Origin: Collinsella aerofaciens
GTDB lineage: Bacteria; Actinomycetota; Coriobacteriia; Coriobacteriales; Coriobacteriaceae
Length of the DNA stretch: 64,000 bases
Reading direction: 5' to 3'
NCBI RefSeq assembly: GCF_028207065.1
Contig: NZ_JAQLFP010000012.1
Coordinates: 1 to 64,000 of the forward strand
Below, one piece after another: positions 8,790 through 17,812 of the stretch (positions are counted from its first letter, which is position 1; each line of letters opens with the position of its first letter). The position numbers and the translations under genes were made by a program. The notes beneath the pieces are model-generated. The model was not told the origin of the DNA and made no database searches. It was given only the letters and a program-made list of their open reading frames with translations.

Positions 8790-9305
8790 CTAGTACTCCA
8801 CTCCTTCCCTTGCACATATCCCCTGCTCGTAGGGGTGTTTCTCGCACCGCATCTCGGTTATGTAGTCGGCCTTCTCCACGATCTTGCGGGAAGGCGCGCG
8901 CCCGGTGAGCACTACTTCGACGCCGAGCGCGGACATATCGAGTGCGCGGTCCACGAGCGCCTCGTCGACAAGCCCCTTCGAAAGCGCGTCGAGCGCCTCG
9001 TCGAGCACGAGCAGTCCCTCTTGCGCGCACTCGAGCTCGACGAGCGCGGAAGCGAGGTTCCCATCGTGCAGCTCGCACGTCGCGGCAAGTTCTTCCGACG
9101 TCATCGACCAGGTAAACTTGTCCGACGCCTTCCCCGCGAACACGGGCACGCCGAAATGCTCAGCGAGCAGGCGCACCTCCCCGCTTTCGCCGTCTTTCAG
9201 GAACTGTACGACGACGACGCGGCGGCCTGCAGCGAGCATGCGAAGGGCGAGGCCCATCGCCGCCGTGGTCTTGCCTTTGCCGTCGCCATGATACACGTGG
9301 ATCAT
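8790..9305 (-). CDS. cobO: Cob(I)yrinic acid a,c-diamide adenosyltransferase
   Basis: Transfers the 5'-deoxyadenosyl group of ATP to reduced corrinoid. The P-loop GDGKGKTTAAMG is at residues 7-18; LLVLDEALDAL and VVLTGRAPS match the CobA/CobO/BtuR family. At 171 residues it is a compact member, and the usual glycine-rich N-terminal arm is absent. The start codon overlaps the end of cbiP by four bases (ATGA). Confidence 0.93.
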   Translation of the reverse strand: MIHVYHGDGKGKTTAAMGLALRMLAAGRRVVVVQFLKDGESGEVRLLAEHFGVPVFAGKASDKFTWSMTSEELAATCELHDGNLASALVELECAQEGLLVLDEALDALSKGLVDEALVDRALDMSALGVEVVLTGRAPSRKIVEKADYITEMRCEKHPYEQGICAREGVEY

Positions 9306-10801
9306 ACGCCCTCCTCGATAATGCGGTAGACATACTCCATGTCGAGCGCCCCGCGCACGACGTCGGCCAGGCGGTCGAACTCACGCGCACGGTGATCGGC
9401 CGCGGACGCCGCGCCCGCGTCACCCACGACGCTCTCGGGCAGGCCGCGCATGCGCGCGAGCGAGCGCGCGAGGGCGAGCGCCACCCCCGGTTCGTCGAAC
9501 AGGCCGTGGAGATAGGTTCCGAACACGTTACCGCAGGCCGCGCCTTCCGGTTTGCCGCCAATCGTGCCCGCAGGGGCGCAGGAGACGGTCGTTTCGCCGT
9601 CGTGAATCTCGTACCCGCGCGCCATCATGCCGTTCCACACCGAGAACGCGCCTTGGGCGCCCGTGATGCGCAGTGCCGACTGGGCGAGGCGCTTTTCCTT
9701 CTTGAAAACCGTACTTGCAGGGATGAGCCCGAGCCCGCGCGCGGTACCAGCGCCTTCCCTGCCGTGCGGGTCGGAAAGCTCGTCTCCCAAAAGCTGGTAG
9801 CCTCCGCATATGCCGAGCACCGGCGTGCCCGCGCCCGAAAGCGCGCGTACACAGGCTCCGATGCCGCTAGCCGCAAGCCAACGCGCGTCGTCGAGCGTAG
9901 TCTTCGAGCCGGGAAGCACCACCAGGTCGGGTCGGCCCAGATCGGTCGTCGAGGAAACGTAGCGCACGCCCACGCCGGGCACGCGCGAAAGCGGGTCGAA
10001 GTCGGTGAAGTTCGACAGATGCGGAAGACGCACGACGGCGACGTCGATGACGCCGCGCGCCTCGCGGGCAGATAGGCGCGGCGCGAGCGAGTCCTCGTCG
10101 TCCAGGTCAAGCGTGAGATACGGCACGACCCCCACGACGGGAACCCCGCACATCTTCTCGAGCGGGGCCAAACCCGGGCGCAGGATTTCCACATCGCCGC
10201 GGAACTTGTTCACCACAAGCCCCCGCAAAAGCGCGCGGTCCTCGGGCGCAAGGAGCGCGACCGTGCCGTAGAGCTGGGCAAATACCCCGCCCGGGTCGAT
10301 GTCGCCCGCAAGCAGCACGGGGGAGGACACGGCGCGCGCGAGCCCCATGTTGACGATGTCATTTTCGGCAAGGTTGATTTCGGCGGGGCTGCCGGCGCCC
10401 TCGATGACGATGACGTCGTTTTCCTCCGCGAGCGAATCGAACGCCTCCAAAATCTGCGGCATGAGCGCCTTCTTTCGCGCGAAGTAGTCCCTCGCAGCGA
10501 AGGCTCCCTGCGCCTTGCCGGCCACGATGAGCTGGCTTCGGTGGCCGCTTTCGGGCTTGAGCAGGATGGGGTTCATGCGCACGTCGGGCGCGATGCCGCA
10601 CGCCTCGGCCTGCATGATCTGGGCGCGCCCCATCTCGAGCCCGTCGGCCGTGACGCCGCTGTTGAGTGCCATGTTCTGGCTCTTGAAGGGAGTCACGCGC
10701 AGGCCGTCCTGCGAAAGTACGCGGCACAGCCCCGCCGCGAGCAGGCTCTTCCCCGCGTTCGACATGGTGCCCTGGATCATGATGGGCTTGGCCCTACCCA
10801 C
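9302..10801 (-). CDS. cbiP: Cobyric acid synthase, glutamine-dependent
   Basis: Amidates the b, d, e and g side chains of adenosylcobyrinate a,c-diamide. The N-terminal dethiobiotin-synthetase-like ATP domain carries GTMSNAGKSLLAAGLCR and the C-terminal class I glutamine amidotransferase domain has ILGICGGYQLLG with the nucleophilic cysteine. The frame is open upstream, but the GTG at 10801 has GGAGG nine bases before it and gives 499 residues, matching the family. Overlaps cobD by eight bases and cobO by four. Confidence 0.92.
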   Translation of the reverse strand: MGRAKPIMIQGTMSNAGKSLLAAGLCRVLSQDGLRVTPFKSQNMALNSGVTADGLEMGRAQIMQAEACGIAPDVRMNPILLKPESGHRSQLIVAGKAQGAFAARDYFARKKALMPQILEAFDSLAEENDVIVIEGAGSPAEINLAENDIVNMGLARAVSSPVLLAGDIDPGGVFAQLYGTVALLAPEDRALLRGLVVNKFRGDVEILRPGLAPLEKMCGVPVVGVVPYLTLDLDDEDSLAPRLSAREARGVIDVAVVRLPHLSNFTDFDPLSRVPGVGVRYVSSTTDLGRPDLVVLPGSKTTLDDARWLAASGIGACVRALSGAGTPVLGICGGYQLLGDELSDPHGREGAGTARGLGLIPASTVFKKEKRLAQSALRITGAQGAFSVWNGMMARGYEIHDGETTVSCAPAGTIGGKPEGAACGNVFGTYLHGLFDEPGVALALARSLARMRGLPESVVGDAGAASAADHRAREFDRLADVVRGALDMEYVYRIIEEGV

Positions 10802-12017
10802 GGGTATCGACCTCCTTCGCCAAGCCTCGGCCATCCGCGCCCGCCATAGCGCCGCTGAAAGAAGCGCCGCCCCGTTCGTCGGGTTCGCCTTCGCCCGATG
10901 CGTCTTCCGCCCGAAGCGCACGGCCGAACGCCATCGCAAGCCGGGCGTTCTCCTTGCGCGTGCGCACCGCGACGCGGCACCAGAAACGGGACAGTACCGA
11001 AAACGAGTCGCACGTGCGGACCAAAACCCCCTGATCATACAGGCGCTCGGGGATGTCTTTCGCCGGCGTGCGGACTAAAAGGAAGTTCGCATCCGACGGC
11101 ACGACGGAAAGCCCGAGCGAGGAGAGCTCGTGGGAAAGCCACGCTCGCTCGCCCTCCAATACATTGCGCGTGCGCGAGACGTATTCAATGTCTTCCAGGG
11201 CGGCGATGCCCGCGGCCTCGGCGACCGAAGAGACGGGCCACGCCTGCCCCGCCCGGCGAATCCCCTCGATGAGTTGGGCGTTTCCGCTGATCAGATATCC
11301 CAACCGCAACCCCGCCATTCCGTAGAGCTTGGTGAACGCGGAGAGCACGGCCACATGGCGCGAACACGCGGCGCGTGCGGCCACGCTCCTTTCGCGGGCG
11401 TCGGGCGCAAATCCGAGGAAGCACTCGTCCACGACGAGCAGCGCGCCCACCTGCTCGCAGCGGCAAGCCGCGGCATCGATCACACGGGGGTCGACGAGGC
11501 GCCCCGTCGGGTTGTTCGGATTGCAGAGGTACGCCACGTCTCCCGGCCCCTCGATCGCGCGGGCGAAGGAGGCGGGCACGTCGAAGTCGTCCGCTTCGGA
11601 GAGCGGGAACTCCTGCACGCATGCGCCGTAGTACGATGCCGCCTCCGCATATTCAGAGAACGTCGGCGCGCACACGACGATGCGTTTCGGGCGCACCGCC
11701 GCGGCGAGCCGCCAGATGATGTCGGACGCGCCCGCGCCGCAGACGATAGTATCTTCGGGAATGCCCTGGTCGCGCGCTAGGGCGCGAACGAGGGCGAGGC
11801 TTTCCCTATCGGGGTAGGCGTCGATTCGAGAAAGCGCCTTGCAAGCTGCGGCGACGGCGCGCGGCGAGGGGCCTGCCGGATTCACGTTCACCGAGAAGTC
11901 AATGAGGTCGGAGGCACCCCCTTCGCAAGCGATGCCGAGCGATTGCGCGCTGCCCCCATGCGTGCGGGCGCGCAGGATTCCCCCGGCAGCCCGGGGCGCG
12001 GCGTGGTCTTTCCTCAT
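10794..12017 (-). CDS. cobD: Threonine-phosphate decarboxylase (aminotransferase-like)
   Basis: PLP enzyme that makes (R)-1-amino-2-propanol phosphate, the linker between the corrin ring and the nucleotide loop. It has the fold-type I aminotransferase motifs FSVNVNPAGPS, YLCNPNNPTGRLV, VVDECFLGF and SAFTKLYGMAGLRLGY, where the lysine binds PLP. ATG 12017 overlaps the cbiB stop (ATGA). The C-terminus carries a Gly/Glu-rich tail of about 35 residues, and the last codons overlap the ribosome site of cbiP. It could in principle be a histidinol-phosphate aminotransferase, but its place between cbiB and cbiP argues for CobD. Confidence 0.88.
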   Translation of the reverse strand: MRKDHAAPRAAGGILRARTHGGSAQSLGIACEGGASDLIDFSVNVNPAGPSPRAVAAACKALSRIDAYPDRESLALVRALARDQGIPEDTIVCGAGASDIIWRLAAAVRPKRIVVCAPTFSEYAEAASYYGACVQEFPLSEADDFDVPASFARAIEGPGDVAYLCNPNNPTGRLVDPRVIDAAACRCEQVGALLVVDECFLGFAPDARERSVAARAACSRHVAVLSAFTKLYGMAGLRLGYLISGNAQLIEGIRRAGQAWPVSSVAEAAGIAALEDIEYVSRTRNVLEGERAWLSHELSSLGLSVVPSDANFLLVRTPAKDIPERLYDQGVLVRTCDSFSVLSRFWCRVAVRTRKENARLAMAFGRALRAEDASGEGEPDERGGASFSGAMAGADGRGLAKEVDTRG

Positions 12018-12988
12018 GCCATCGCCCCCACGGCGAGCACGACCGCCGCGCGCGCGGCGCCGAAGACGACGAGCGCGCATACGGACGCGGCGAGCATGAG
12101 CCTTGTCGCCCGGGCGATGTCGCCCCACTCGATTTCGCAGGACGCGTCGCCTATCGTCGGTTTCTCAACGAGCTTGCCGAAATACACCGCGGGTCCTGCC
12201 AGGCGCAGTCCGAGCGCACCCGCGCACGCCGACTCGGTCTGCGCCGCGTTCGGGCTCGCATGGCGACGCCTGTCGCGGCGCCAGATGCGCGCCGCCCCGC
12301 GCGCGTCGAGCCCGACGATCGGGCACACGGCGATCATGAGCAGAGCCGATAAGCGCGAGGGAATCCAGTTCAGCGCATCGTCGAGGCGCGCCGAAGCGCA
12401 GCCGAAGTCGATGTAGCACTCGTTTTTGTAGCCCACCATGCTGTCGAGCGTGTTCACCGCCTTGTACGCCATGCCCAAGGGCGCACCCCCGATCATAAGG
12501 TAGAAAAGCGGCGCGATGACGCCGTCGCTCGCGTTCTCCGCCACCGTTTCCACAGCGGCGCGCGCGACGCCCTGCTCGTCGAGAACAGACGTGTCGCGTC
12601 CCACGATGAGCCCGACGGCTTCGCGCGCCTCGACAAGTCCGCCCTTCGAGAACGCGCGGGCCACGGCCAGGCTCTGGCGGCGCAGCTCGCATGCCGCGAG
12701 AATCTGATAGCTCGCCCATGCCTCGGCCACGAAGCGCAAGCCGGAGTGAACCATGCCGCAAAGATGCAGGATTCCCCAGGTCAAAAGCCCACACGTAAGC
12801 GGAAGCGCCACGGCAAGCACAAGCCCTGCGGCGCGCGTGCCCGCGGACGTTTGCGGGAATGCGCCCCGCAGGCGGCCTTCGGCCCACGTGATCGCGCGCC
12901 CCATGGCGACGACGGGATGGGGAAGCCAGCGCGGGTCGCCGAAGGCAAGGTCGGCCGCGAACCCGGCGGCGACGGCAAGAATCGTCAT
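12014..12988 (-). CDS. cbiB: Adenosylcobinamide-phosphate synthase, membrane protein
   Basis: Joins adenosylcobyric acid and aminopropanol phosphate at the membrane. Family blocks LAFGDPRWLPHPVVAMGRAI near the N-terminus, VGRDTSVLDEQGVARAAVETVAENASDGVIAPLFY in the middle, and TLDSMVGYKNE are all present. Hydrophobic stretches near 55-80, 215-230 and 300-322 fit a polytopic protein. The ATG at 12988 overlaps the stop of the upstream fusion gene, and the gene overlaps cobD by four bases. Confidence 0.92.
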   Translation of the reverse strand: MTILAVAAGFAADLAFGDPRWLPHPVVAMGRAITWAEGRLRGAFPQTSAGTRAAGLVLAVALPLTCGLLTWGILHLCGMVHSGLRFVAEAWASYQILAACELRRQSLAVARAFSKGGLVEAREAVGLIVGRDTSVLDEQGVARAAVETVAENASDGVIAPLFYLMIGGAPLGMAYKAVNTLDSMVGYKNECYIDFGCASARLDDALNWIPSRLSALLMIAVCPIVGLDARGAARIWRRDRRRHASPNAAQTESACAGALGLRLAGPAVYFGKLVEKPTIGDASCEIEWGDIARATRLMLAASVCALVVFGAARAAVVLAVGAMA

Positions 12989-13989
12989 CACCGGGCATCG
13001 CCCCCCGAAGCGGGGCGAACGTCGCGAAGGCAGCGCCCATCCCAAGTGGCGGCCCATGCGCCGCCCGGCTCGGTATGCACGTCGAAGTATCCCATTTTCG
13101 GGACAGCTAGCTCGGAGAGCAGCGCTTTCACGGTACCCGCGTGAACGACGAAGACGGCGCGCCCACTCCCCTGGGCGCGCTCCGATTCGCACGCCTCCCG
13201 AAACGCCGCGATGACGCGGCGGGTGAAATCGCTCTTGCCCTCGCCATGCGGGCAGCGCGTCTCGCACCAGGAGTCTACCCAGGCGCGATAGCGCGCATCC
13301 TCTTTAAGCTCGGCGGCGCTTCGCCCCTCGAAGTCGCCGAAATCCATCTCGCGCAGACCGGGGCACGCCATAAGCTCCGCGTTCGGGAAGAGGATGCGCG
13401 CCGTCTGGTCGGTGCGGGCCATGCCGCTCGTGATAACACGGAACACGTCACGATCGCACGCGAGGTCGCGCAAAGCGCGCTCGCCCGCACTCGACAGGGG
13501 CTCGTCGGTGCCCGCCCCGCTGTAGCGATGGTCTTCCGTGCCCGCCGTGGCACCATGGCGCACGAAGACGACTTCCAAAGGCGCACCCGCGCCCTGCGTC
13601 CCTCGAGGTGCATCGGCAAGGTTTCCTTTGATGACCTGGGGAATCCCGCACGTCATGCGCACGACGACGTCGGCGCGCGCAGCGAGCGCGCATCCCAGGC
13701 GCCCCGCGCGCTCGCGCCATTGGGCGTCTTCCGCACTCATGGGGACGACCCCCGAGCCGACCAAGGGCAGAATCACTGCGTCGAAGCCGATCAGCCGCTC
13801 GAGCGCCCGGTCAGCGTCGAGCGCGCGTACGAGTTCCTCAGCACGGTATGCGACGCGGCCGGCAAAAGCCGCGGGCACGCCGCCCTCCGCAAGCTGCGCC
13901 GCATCGACGAAATCGTCCGCCGCGAACCCGAGTTTTTCGCGCACGAAGGTCCTCTTCCCCGAATGCGCGCCACCTACCACGAGCATCAT
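12988..13989 (-). CDS. CobU-like domain fused to alpha-ribazole phosphatase (CobC)
   Basis: Two domains in one 333-residue chain. Residues 1-150 resemble adenosylcobinamide kinase/guanylyltransferase, starting VVGGAHSGKRTFVREKL and including VVRMTCGIPQVIKG. In the P-loop the residue after the lysine is Arg, where CobU has Ser. Residues 160-333 form a histidine phosphatase: VVFVRHGATAGTEDHRYSG, then DFGDFEGRSAAEL and VVHAGTVKALLSEL, as in CobC, which removes the phosphate of alpha-ribazole phosphate. A separate CobU with a normal P-loop lies at 14750-15298, so the first domain may be regulatory or altered. Overlaps cobS and cbiB at its ends. Confidence 0.85.
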   Translation of the reverse strand: MMLVVGGAHSGKRTFVREKLGFAADDFVDAAQLAEGGVPAAFAGRVAYRAEELVRALDADRALERLIGFDAVILPLVGSGVVPMSAEDAQWRERAGRLGCALAARADVVVRMTCGIPQVIKGNLADAPRGTQGAGAPLEVVFVRHGATAGTEDHRYSGAGTDEPLSSAGERALRDLACDRDVFRVITSGMARTDQTARILFPNAELMACPGLREMDFGDFEGRSAAELKEDARYRAWVDSWCETRCPHGEGKSDFTRRVIAAFREACESERAQGSGRAVFVVHAGTVKALLSELAVPKMGYFDVHTEPGGAWAATWDGRCLRDVRPASGGDAR

Positions 13990-14753
13990 AGGAGCATGCC
14001 CCCCACCACCAGCATGGCAAGCATCGCGAGCTCGGCCCATTGCAGAAACCATCCGGCCAAATCCCCCGTCACCCCGCCGAAGCGGGACAGGGCAACATGG
14101 CGGTACCACGCGAGCACCAAAAGCCCCGCCACCGCCATAAAGGCGCCGACGGCCTGAGCGCACGCGACCATCCCTGCAGCCGAAGCCGCAGCGAAAGCGC
14201 AAAGCGGCACGACGATCGCCGCGCGCTTCTTCGCAGGCGAGAGCCCCGCGGCCATGCCGTCCGCCCGCGCGGCAGGCCAGCATTCAACGGCGAGTCCCGA
14301 AAGCGCGCGGGAGAACACGAGCGAGCACAGAAGCGCGAGGAACGCCCCCGCCGTAAGCGGCAGCGCGGTGAACAGGGAAAACTGCAGAATAAGGTACACA
14401 ACAACACCGATGACCCCGAAGGCGCCCGCCCGCGGATCGTGCATGATCTCGAGCTTTCGCTCGCGCGGGGCCCAACTTGCAAGCGCATCGGAGGTGTCGC
14501 AGAGCCCGTCTAGGTGGATGCCTCCCGTCACCGCCACAGGCAGCGCCACGAGCACGGCCGCGACGATGGTCGCGGGCACGCCGAGCAGGTTCGCCACGTG
14601 CCCCCACACCGTCATGAGGAACCCTTCCGCAAGGCCCACCAGGGGAAACGCGGCAAGCGCATGGGTTGACCCGAAATCGGTCCAGGCCGATTTCGGGACG
14701 GGGATGCGCGAGAACGTTCCGAACGCCGCGCCGATTGCCTCTGCTATCTTCAC
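13986..14753 (-). CDS. cobS: Adenosylcobinamide-GDP ribazoletransferase (cobalamin synthase)
   Basis: Final membrane step joining adenosylcobinamide-GDP to alpha-ribazole. The metal-binding motif GGIHLDGLCDTSDAL is at about residue 68 and FGVIGVVVYLILQF follows. About five to six hydrophobic segments are visible. The frame is open upstream; the GTG at 14753 overlaps the cobU stop (GTGA) with AAGGA eight bases before it, giving 255 residues, the family length. Confidence 0.92.
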   Translation of the reverse strand: MKIAEAIGAAFGTFSRIPVPKSAWTDFGSTHALAAFPLVGLAEGFLMTVWGHVANLLGVPATIVAAVLVALPVAVTGGIHLDGLCDTSDALASWAPRERKLEIMHDPRAGAFGVIGVVVYLILQFSLFTALPLTAGAFLALLCSLVFSRALSGLAVECWPAARADGMAAGLSPAKKRAAIVVPLCAFAAASAAGMVACAQAVGAFMAVAGLLVLAWYRHVALSRFGGVTGDLAGWFLQWAELAMLAMLVVGGMLL

Positions 14754-15298
14754 CTTGTAGGTCCTTCGCCTTTCATCCACACGGGAATCCCGCATACCAC
14801 TTCGACTGCATGGTCGGCCAGCGCCGCCACGCCCGCGTTCACGCGCGCGAGCGCGCGCCTCCATGCCTCGGTCCCCTCATCGTAGCGCATCTCATCGGCG
14901 AACACGTCGACGGTGACCACCACCGTATACGCAGCGGCCTGAGCGAGCCGTTCGATGCCTCCGAGCACCTCGCGCGCCGCAGCGTCGGGGTCACGTGGGG
15001 ACAAGCCGCCTTCCGCGAAAAGCTCGTTCGCAACCAGGTTGCCCACGTCCTCCAAAAGAAGCGTGCAGCCGCGCGGAAGCCCGGACACTGCGGCGCCCAC
15101 GTCACGCGTTCGCTCGAGGGTGGAAAACCCCTTGCCCTCGCGCAGCGCCCGATGGCGCGCGATGCGGCGGGCGCCCTCTTCCCCGAAGGGCTCCATCGTT
15201 GCCAGGTACACGCGAGGGCCGTCGTGCCCGAGGCACAGGGACTCGGCGTAGGCGCTCTTGCCGCTCGCGGCGGCGCCGATGACGAGCGTCACCGTCAT
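14750..15298 (-). CDS. cobU: Adenosylcobinamide kinase / phosphate guanylyltransferase
   Basis: Phosphorylates adenosylcobinamide and then attaches GMP. P-loop GAAASGKSAYAE at residues 7-18, RVYLATMEPFGEEGARRIARHRALR with the histidine that carries GMP in the family, TLLLEDVGNLVANELF, and VVVTVDVFADEMRYDEGTEAWRR. In the last block the usual asparagine-glutamate pattern is changed. 182 residues, normal length. ATG 15298 overlaps the cobT stop by four bases. Confidence 0.92.
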   Translation of the reverse strand: MTVTLVIGAAASGKSAYAESLCLGHDGPRVYLATMEPFGEEGARRIARHRALREGKGFSTLERTRDVGAAVSGLPRGCTLLLEDVGNLVANELFAEGGLSPRDPDAAAREVLGGIERLAQAAAYTVVVTVDVFADEMRYDEGTEAWRRALARVNAGVAALADHAVEVVCGIPVWMKGEGPTR

Positions 15299-16437
15299 TT
15301 CCCGGCCTCGAAATGCTCGTAAGCAGCCATGCCAGTCGCCGTGAACGTCTTCCCATCCCGGTACACGCGCAGCGCCGAATCCAGAAGGGGGAGATACGCC
15401 ATGGCGCCCGCGCCCTCGCCCAAGTGCATGCCTGCGTCGAGGGGCGCCTTTATGCCGAGCTCGCGAAGGAGCTCCCGGCTTGCGGGTTCGCTTGATGCGT
15501 GGGTGCCCACGAGGTAGCCCAAGGCGTTGGGGCACAGGCGCGCCGCGCACAGGGCCGCCGTGCAGGATATGACCCCGTCGAGGAGCGCCGGCGCCTTCGA
15601 GACCGCGGCCCCCAGGTAGAAGCCGCACATCGCAGCGATGTCGAAGCCGCCCACCTTCGAGAGCACGTCGATCGGGTCGGCGGGATCGGGCGAGTTCGCG
15701 TCGATAGCGCGCTCGACCACGTCGCGCTTGCGCGCGAGCGAGGCGTCCGAGAGCCCCGCGCCGCGCCCGACAAGGCTCCGCGCGTCCGCCCGGATGAGCA
15801 CTGCGGCCACCGCCGCCGAGGTGGTCGTGTTGCCGATGCCCATCTCGCCCGCGGCGAGAAGGCGCACGCCGGCGCGGGCAAGCCCGCACGCGACGGCGAT
15901 TCCTACCTCGATCGCGCGCACGGCCCCATCGCGAGACATAGCGGAGCCGAGAGCGATGTTGCCGCTCCCCCGCCGCACGTTCGCGCGCACCATGCGCGCG
16001 TCTTCTATGCCCCGGGCCATACCCACGTCGACGGGCACGACCTCGGCACTCGCGAACGCCGCCATGCGGCAGGCGCTCGCGGCCCCCTCGCACATGTTGC
16101 GCGCGACGGCTCGCGTCACATCTTGCCCGCTTTGCGACACGCCTTCGGCAACGACCCCGTTGTCGGAGAAGAATACCGCGAGCGCACGGGGAAACTCGGC
16201 CACCTCGGCGCTCCCCTGAGCTGCGGCGATACACGCGACGGCGTCTTCAAAGTCGCCCAATCCCCCCAAGGGGTGCGCGATGGAGTCCCACGCGGCGTAC
16301 GCGGCGGCACGGGCGCACTCGTCTGCGGGCGCGATCCGGGAAAGCGCGGCTTCGAGCACGGCGCCCGGCGCCGACGAGAACACGCGCTCGACTTCCTCGC
16401 GGATGCAGGCAAGCGCGGTTTTGGTTGCTTCAGCCAT
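15295..16437 (-). CDS. cobT: Nicotinate-nucleotide:dimethylbenzimidazole phosphoribosyltransferase
   Basis: Activates the lower-ligand base to alpha-ribazole phosphate. Family motifs: FFSDNGVVAEGVSQSGQDVTRAVARN, VDVGMA, GEMGIGNTTTSAAV, VGRGAGLSD, and HLGEGAGAM near the C-terminus, where the glutamate is the catalytic base. The ATG at 16437 is preceded by GAGGAGG, and 380 residues fit the family. No genes for dimethylbenzimidazole synthesis (bluB or bza) lie in the window, so the base must come from elsewhere. Confidence 0.93.
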   Translation of the reverse strand: MAEATKTALACIREEVERVFSSAPGAVLEAALSRIAPADECARAAAYAAWDSIAHPLGGLGDFEDAVACIAAAQGSAEVAEFPRALAVFFSDNGVVAEGVSQSGQDVTRAVARNMCEGAASACRMAAFASAEVVPVDVGMARGIEDARMVRANVRRGSGNIALGSAMSRDGAVRAIEVGIAVACGLARAGVRLLAAGEMGIGNTTTSAAVAAVLIRADARSLVGRGAGLSDASLARKRDVVERAIDANSPDPADPIDVLSKVGGFDIAAMCGFYLGAAVSKAPALLDGVISCTAALCAARLCPNALGYLVGTHASSEPASRELLRELGIKAPLDAGMHLGEGAGAMAYLPLLDSALRVYRDGKTFTATGMAAYEHFEAGK

Positions 16438-17812
16438 GCCGCCTCCTCTCTGTGAACGACGCTGCGGCAGACGCGAACGCGCGCGCAACGTCGGGGTTCG
16501 CAGGATAGTACACATGCGGGAAGCCCGCCACCAGGGACGGGGTGGTCGTCATGCACGGCCAGCCCTTGTCGCGCCGGGGCTTCTGCGCCCAAAAGTCGCC
16601 GCCCGGGCAGGTGGACTGCCAGTAGTGGAACTCGTGCGCGCGGATGCGTGTGCCGCGCGGCCCGTAGAGCCCGTCGCGTTGGGAAGTGAGCTCCACGTAC
16701 CCGAAATGGGACAGCCTTCCCCCGTTCTCGCTTGCGCCCTCAAGGGCGCCCGCAACAGGCCAGCGCCACCCCTCGCTATCGGCGATTTCGCGCTGCAGGT
16801 ACAGAAACCCACCGCATTCGGCGACCGTCGGCATGCCGGATTCCACAGCGCGCCGCACCGCCCCGCGCATCGACACGTTCTCGGAGAGCTGCCGCGCATG
16901 GAGCTCCGGGTAGCCGCCCCCCAGATAGAGGGCGCTTGTCCCCCGGGGCAACTCGCCATCACACAGGGGGCTGAAAAAGGCCAGCTCGCAACCCAGGTCC
17001 TCGAGCGCGCGCAGATTCTCCTCGTAGTAGAACGAGAACGCCTCGTCACGCGCGACGGCGACGATGGGCCGCGCTCCCGCGATCGGCTCCAACCGGTAAG
17101 GTTCCTCGCGGATATCGGGTGCCGTCGCCGCTATTTCGAGCAAGCGGTCGACGTCGATGCTCTTTTCCACCAGCTCGGCCATCTTGTCGATGCGCGCGGA
17201 GAGCTGCTCGACCTCGTCGGCGGTCACAAGCCCCAGATGCCGGCTTTCGAGCGAGAACGCCTCGTCGGCGGGGATATTCCCCAAAACCGCGACGCCCGTG
17301 TGCTTCTCGATCGCAGGCGCCGCGTAGGCGCAGGCAGCGGCGCTCGTCTTGTTCAGCACGACGCCGCGCACGTTCGCACAAGGCAGGAACTCGGCGATGC
17401 CGCGGATTACAGCGGCGAGCGATAAAGACGCCCCGCGCCCGTTCACCACTAAAACGACCGGCGTTTCCGTGTCGCGCGCAACCTGGTAGCTGCTCGCGTC
17501 GGCCACGCCGGGCGCCATGCCGTCGTAGAAGCCCATAACCCCCTCGAGCACCGCGACATCCGCGCCCGCGGCGCCGCGTGCGAGCAGGGCGCGCAGCGTC
17601 GGGGCGTCGGTGAAGAAGCCGTCTAAATTGCCCGAGCGCGCACCCACGACGCGGCGATGAAAGAGCGGGTCAATGTAGTCGGGGCCGCATTTGAAGGCCG
17701 CGCATGCAATGCCGCGGTGCGCGAGCGCGCGCAGGAGCGCGCACGTTACGACCGTCTTGCCGCTCCCGCTCGAGGGCGCAGCGACCATGAAGCGCGGGAT
17801 GGACGTGCTCAC
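16430..17812 (-). CDS. cbiA: Cobyrinic acid a,c-diamide synthase
   Basis: Amidates the a and c carboxylates of cobyrinate using ATP and glutamine. The N-terminal P-loop is APSSGSGKTVVTCALLRAL, followed by FKCGPDYIDPLFH and LEGVMGFYDG, and the C-terminal amidotransferase domain has AECGGFLYLQ and ALYLGGGYPELHA. 460 residues. The start codon is GTG at 17812, overlapping the cbiET stop (GTGA). The end overlaps cobT by eight bases. Confidence 0.93.
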   Translation of the reverse strand: MSTSIPRFMVAAPSSGSGKTVVTCALLRALAHRGIACAAFKCGPDYIDPLFHRRVVGARSGNLDGFFTDAPTLRALLARGAAGADVAVLEGVMGFYDGMAPGVADASSYQVARDTETPVVLVVNGRGASLSLAAVIRGIAEFLPCANVRGVVLNKTSAAACAYAAPAIEKHTGVAVLGNIPADEAFSLESRHLGLVTADEVEQLSARIDKMAELVEKSIDVDRLLEIAATAPDIREEPYRLEPIAGARPIVAVARDEAFSFYYEENLRALEDLGCELAFFSPLCDGELPRGTSALYLGGGYPELHARQLSENVSMRGAVRRAVESGMPTVAECGGFLYLQREIADSEGWRWPVAGALEGASENGGRLSHFGYVELTSQRDGLYGPRGTRIRAHEFHYWQSTCPGGDFWAQKPRRDKGWPCMTTTPSLVAGFPHVYYPANPDVARAFASAAASFTERRRHG

